The notes below the pieces were generated by a model. The model did not search any database. It was not told where the DNA came from and saw nothing but the letters and a program-made list of their open reading frames with translations. Of a stretch of 57,500 nt of DNA, positions 40,600-57,500 are shown piece by piece. The translations under genes and the position numbers were made by a program. Each line of letters opens with the position of its first letter. Position 1 is the first letter of the stretch. Source of the DNA: Glandiceps talaboti (taxonomy: Eukaryota > Hemichordata > Enteropneusta > Spengelidae); contig NC_135567.1 in the NCBI RefSeq assembly GCF_964340395.1, forward strand, positions 14,200,306-14,257,805, read 5' to 3'.

Positions 40600-41522
40600 A
40601 GAATTTATCAAATATTTGTGATATGTGTCATGATTCTGTGGTGTGTGTGTGTGTGTGTGTGTGTGTCTGTCTGTCTCTGTGTGTGTTTGTCTTTGTGTGT
40701 GTGTGTATGTATGTGTGTGTCTGTGTCTGTCTGTATGTGTCTGTGTGTCTGTCTGTGTGTCTGCCTCTGTGTGTGTGTACCTGTAGTGTCTGCAGTGCAG
40801 TGTTTACAATAGTACATGTATAAAGAATTTATCAAATATTTGTGACACGTGTCATGATTCTGTGGTTGTGTGTATGTGTGTGTGTGTGTATGTATGTATG
40901 TCTGTGTGTGTATGTATGTATGTATGTGTGTGTGTATGTATGTATGTATGTATGTATGTCTGAGTGTGTGTGTGTGTCTGTGTCTGTCTGTCTGTGTGTC
41001 AGTCTGTCTCTGTGTAGCTGTAGTGTCTACAGTGCAGTGTTTGTAATAGTACATGTATTAAGAATTTATCAAATACTTGTGACACGTGTCATGATTCTGT
41101 GGTTGTGTGTATGTGTGTGTATGTATGTATGTATGTATGTATGTATGTATGTATGTATGTCTGAGTGTGTGTGTGTCTGTGTCTGTCTGTGTGTGTGTCA
41201 GTCTGTCTGTCTCTGTCTGTGTGTAGCTGTAGTGTGTCTACAGTGCAGTGTTTTTAATAGTACATGTATTAAGAATTTCTCAAATACTTGACGCGTCATG
41301 ATTATGTGGTGTGTATGTATGTGTGTCTGTGTGTCTGTACCTGTAGTGTTTAGTGTTTATAGTACTTATATACAGAATTTATCAAATACTTTTGACATGT
41401 CATGATATTGTGTGTCTGTCTGCCTCTGTGTGTGTCTGTGTGTCTGTGTGTGTACATGTAGTGTGTCTACAGTGTTTATAGTACTTGTATACAGAATTTA
41501 TCAAATACTTTTGACATGTCAT

Positions 41523-41569
<47 letters not shown>

Positions 41570-41575
41570 TTTTGT
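40600..41575 (+). repeat. Tandem repeat whose ~150-230 bp units each carry their own GT/TCTG microsatellite
   Basis: The anchor AAGAATTTATCAAATA-TTGTGACACGTGTCATGATT occurs five or six times (about 40,600, 40,827, 41,060, 41,270, 41,375, 41,495). Each is followed by a different mix of GT, GTAT and GTCT repeats and then GTAGTGTCTACAGTGCAGTG. Confidence 0.85.
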
Positions 41576-41589
41576 GTTGTGATTGTGTG

Positions 41590-42090
41590 TGTTCACTTCA
41601 CATATTAAGATGGAAACAAAAGACTTCTGTAAAATCCTAGGAACTCGGCATCTTCACTCACAGCTCCCTGTTTTGGCACTTTAATTTTATATCAAATCAG
41701 TGATTATAATACAACATATGGTGATATATTAAGAAATATTAATAAATATTTTGAAATATTAATTGTAATGCATAATCAACCAATAATAATAAATCAGAAT
41801 CGTCTAACAAAATATTATTTCCTCAACATACGTCTGATATGACGTAACAATTTAGTTTCCGTCTTAATAATGAGAAAACAAAAGCTCGTGGAATAGTTTC
41901 GTTGAGGGCGCTATGAGAACGCGTATTTACTGTACGTGGGACTGAAAATTTCACTCTTTACTCGTTTGAATCATATTCCCCTTTTAAAATCAGAATTTTG
42001 TTTTTTTAGGTCCCGTACAATTTTTACTTAGGTGTAAAATATAGAGAGGCACGAAAAGTCTTTGACGAATCAACAGTTTGTAAATATAAC
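41590..42090. other. Non-coding sequence upstream of ORC4
   Basis: AT-rich with AAATATTAATAAATATT runs at 41,730-41,760. CpG content rises from about 41,870 toward the ORC4 start. No exon seen. Confidence 0.4.
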
Positions 42091-42100
42091 GATATCTTTA

Positions 42101-42112
42101 AATATGGCGGCC
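42101..42112 (+). promoter_or_regulatory. YY1-type core promoter element of ORC4
   Basis: AATATGGCGGCC matches the YY1 consensus AANATGGCGGC, 181 bp before the ORC4 start codon, a common place for it in TATA-less housekeeping promoters. The ATG inside it opens a 14-codon upstream frame (to TGA at about 42,145) if transcription starts further upstream. Confidence 0.5.
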
Positions 42113-42292
42113 TCCATGAAAACGTGGAAATGTACGCCTGTGTGATCGTGCGTGTCCTAAGCTGTGGGAGATAGAAGTTGTGTGTCTGAACGTTGCTAGT
42201 GATGTGGCGCAATTTCTCTAGGATTGAAAGTGATTAAACGAAACAATCTTGTCATCAACATTCTGTTTTTGACTTGGTCTTGAACTTGAAGT

Positions 42293-47680
<5,388 letters not shown>

Positions 47681-47890
47681 TTATGCAAATATATGTATAT
47701 ATTATGGATATGCAAAGTTTTACATATTTTGGAACGTCTTCAACTGCCATTTTGTACACAGTCTTCACAGAATATAGAATATACAATTTTTCAATTGTGA
47801 TAAAAAAGATAAACAGGCAAATATACACACACATACAGACAGACATACATACATACATACATACATACATACATACATACATACATACAT

Positions 47891-47921
<31 letters not shown>

Positions 47922-48475
47922 TACATACATACATACATACATATATACATACACACACACACAAACACACACACACACAAACAAATAATATTCCAATATT
48001 TGATACATTTAGTTTACTAATGTACTTTATTTAGATTTAGTTTACCACTGCCATTTTATTATCGACATCCATTAGACTGAATGTCTTGGATATTTGAGAG
48101 TCCTGAATGTATGTATTTCATAAGTACGACAATCTTCACCTCCAATATCATAATCAACAGAAATTTTCATATTTTGGTAATTTTTTGAAAATATTTAGAT
48201 TCATTTTGACTCAGAGTGATGTAACTTGATCAAAATATGGAAATGTAGCCAAAATAATCCATGAATTGTCACAAAAAGCATAATAATTCCAGAGAATCTA
48301 TCGTCAAATTCTGATGGGCAAGTGGATTCTAGTTTGACATGTACCAAATCTTCACTCCTGATAATGAAATTTTCTGGAGCGAATCTTTGCTTTTCTGTAT
48401 TAGATTATACATTGTTATTAAACTGAAATATTTTGTCATTTATTACATAAATGTTTTGTTTGTGATGGTATTTTT
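47681..48475. other. Convergent 3' intergenic space between ORC4 and the DCST gene
   Basis: 795 bp separate the ORC4 stop from the stop of the minus-strand gene. It contains a compound (ATAC)n/(AGAC)n microsatellite at 47,822-47,985 and an ATTAAA at 48,417-48,422 that could serve ORC4. The 3' UTRs of the two genes probably lie close or overlap. Confidence 0.6.
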
Positions 48476-57251
<8,776 letters not shown>

Positions 57252-57259
57252 CTAGCCGT

Positions 57260-57500
57260 AAAAGGGACAGAGAAATAGGACGGATAAGATCTCTAATCTT
57301 TACTTATATTTAGATATTACTCCGCAATATTTTTCTTTGTTCAGCCAAGGAAAATATGAGTGACCTAAGGGGCCTTTGTCACTATGAGTCATTAGACAAG
57401 GAAGAATATATTGATTCAGTCAAGGAAATATACGAGTGATGCATATATCGTCTATCGACTCGTAGTGACAAAACCCTGCGATTTGGAACGGTTTGACTCA
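57260..57500. repeat. Inverted-repeat element at window end, relative in ORC4 intron 6
   Basis: TGACCTAAGGGGCCTTTGTC with AGCCAAGGAAAATATGAGTG at 57,340-57,380 corresponds, in reverse, to GTGACAAGGCCCCTTAGGTT at about 45,345. CAGTCAAGGAAATATACGAG repeats the motif at 57,418. The element continues past the window. Confidence 0.55.

Overview
This is animal nuclear DNA. It is AT-rich, with large repeat-filled gaps, spliced genes with canonical GT-AG introns, a nuclear tRNA gene, tRNA-derived SINEs, a decayed non-LTR retrotransposon and many micro- and minisatellites. The proteins are close to vertebrate orthologues, for example an ORC4 that reconstructs to 436 codons. A marine invertebrate such as a lancelet or hemichordate fits best, but the window alone does not fix the taxon. 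There are no prokaryotic features and no CRISPR array.

Layout. Positions 1-23,300 hold no gene that I can recognise. The stretch contains a broken reverse transcriptase, several MITE-like families and large minisatellites. From 23,365 to 27,948 (+) lie five exons of a type II activin receptor (ACVR2): ectodomain, membrane helix and complete Ser/Thr kinase, with the signal-peptide exon missing. Its 3' UTR probably runs to about 29.7 kb. Positions 29.8-42.1 kb are gene-free and rich in minisatellites and foldback elements. From 42,293 to 47,680 (+) lies a complete 11-exon ORC4 gene. On the minus strand, 57,251 to 48,476 holds the last ten exons of a DC-STAMP-domain protein (DCST1/DCST2 type, ending in a C4C4 RING). 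It converges on ORC4, and its 5' end lies beyond the window. A tRNA-Lys(UUU) gene sits on the opposite strand inside one of its introns.

The genes belong to unrelated processes: activin/BMP-type signalling, DNA replication licensing, and gamete membrane fusion. ACVR2 and ORC4 are also neighbours in human, where they are convergent; here both point the same way.

The most unusual signal is in the repeats. (1) Short tandem duplications span exon-intron junctions of the two right-hand genes at three places (ORC4 exon 6 acceptor side, ORC4 exon 7 donor side, one DCST exon acceptor side), leaving arrays of decoy splice sites and stop-containing partial exons. (2) Two MITE families have had sub-modules amplified into minisatellites more than once; one family gave different satellites from its left and right halves. 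(3) A family of near-perfect palindromic foldbacks carries 9-bp target duplications, including one element nested in another of the same family.
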